Assembly (NCBI GenBank): GCA_021802595.1
Contig: JAJZRT010000009.1
Coordinates: 1-24,523 of the forward strand
Length of the DNA: 24,523 bases
Source: Pseudomonadota bacterium
GTDB lineage: Bacteria > Pseudomonadota > Gammaproteobacteria > Burkholderiales > Thiobacillaceae
Reading direction: 5' to 3'
The notes under the pieces were generated by a model, which worked only from the letters and a program-made list of their open reading frames with translations, made no database searches and was not told where the DNA came from. The position numbers and the translations under genes were made by a program. Shown here piece by piece: positions 24,296 through 24,523 of the stretch (the first letter of the stretch is position 1; each line of letters begins with the position of its first letter).

Positions 24296-24523
24296 TCAGT
24301 TGTTGAGCACCGAGCCATAGGTATCCCCATTGCCTTTCTCGGGCACATGGGTATCGCCCGGCTTATGGGGCACATGTTGCTCACCCGCCTGGATATCAAA
24401 GAGGACCGAACCGTACGTGTCGCCACTCCCTCGTTCCGGCTCATGGCTGTCCCCGGCGACGTGGGGGAAATGGTTTTCATGCACGTTGGTAATGCTCTGT
24501 TTCAGGTCGGGGTTGCTGTCTTG
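24296..24523 (-). CDS. Protein of unknown function with C-terminal tandem repeat (partial, start beyond the window)
   Basis: The frame is open from the window edge to the stop at 24296; a GTG at 24484 is a possible internal start, but the frame continues upstream, so the gene probably begins outside the window. The visible 75 residues are hydrophilic and contain two copies of a unit of about 28 residues: 'GDSHEPERGSGDTYGSVLFD' and 'GDTHVPEKGNGDTYGSVLNN', each preceded by 'HFPHVA' or 'HVPHKP'. His and acidic residues are frequent. I do not recognise the family. Repeats like this can be metal-binding or surface-exposed, but that is speculation. Confidence 0.55.
   Translation of the reverse strand, partial: QDSNPDLKQSITNVHENHFPHVAGDSHEPERGSGDTYGSVLFDIQAGEQHVPHKPGDTHVPEKGNGDTYGSVLNN

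Overview
The window looks like accessory DNA from a betaproteobacterium, most likely Burkholderiales. This is inferred from the moderately high GC, the Gram-negative envelope proteins (an outer-membrane porin, Sec- and Tat-exported proteins, many c-type cytochromes) and the gene families present; no rRNA or housekeeping marker is available to fix the genus. It carries three blocks: a plus-strand periplasmic redox operon (1-4705), an integrase/kfrA module (about 4706-7198), and a nearly continuous minus-strand array of metal-handling and respiratory genes (7198-24523). No stretch longer than 300 bases lacks a gene. No tRNA, rRNA or CRISPR array was seen.

Block 1 (+): the end of an ECF sigma factor, its overlapping anti-sigma factor, a DUF305 protein, a YVTN-type beta-propeller, a Tat-exported molybdenum sulfite-oxidase-family enzyme, and a cytochrome c with two haem sites that starts with TTG. 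The sigma/anti-sigma pair probably controls this operon. Its likely job is periplasmic oxidation of sulfite or a related substrate, with electrons passed to cytochrome c.

Block 2: a tyrosine recombinase (-) and a KfrA-like coiled-coil DNA-binding protein (+) diverge from a shared 190-bp region. A promoter-like sequence there is overlapped by palindromes. The right edge of the module coincides with the point where a LolA-like gene loses its 3' part, so the module probably inserted there.

Block 3 (-), read in transcription order from the right edge: an unknown protein with a tandem C-terminal repeat (partial), a SHOCT protein, a small exported protein, a thioredoxin-fold protein, a coiled-coil porin, three small c-type cytochromes, a second beta-propeller and a Met-rich periplasmic protein. 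Then come a second SHOCT protein, a Spy-like protein, a multicopper oxidase, an HMA-fold protein without the metal-binding cysteines, an HD-GYP protein, a YHS protein, a small ORF, an NfeD-like protein, a methyltransferase relic, a 54-residue exported protein and a Cu+ P1B-ATPase. The block ends with a short broken ORF, a 159-residue exported protein, DUF2933, an ICMT-like methyltransferase, alpha-glucan phosphorylase and the truncated LolA-like gene. Together this reads as a copper (possibly also silver) defence island: P-ATPase export to the periplasm, cuprous oxidation by the multicopper oxidase, and Met-rich, YHS and Spy-like proteins for binding. It is joined to a periplasmic electron-transfer module of porin, cytochromes and propeller.

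The island shows decay. There is a one-base frameshift in glgP, an in-frame amber codon in the Spy-like gene, a probable amber codon in a short ORF, a frameshift at the start of one SHOCT gene, a 5'-truncated and twice-shifted methyltransferase relic, and the truncated LolA-like gene. None of the intact genes whose stop I checked ends in TAG.
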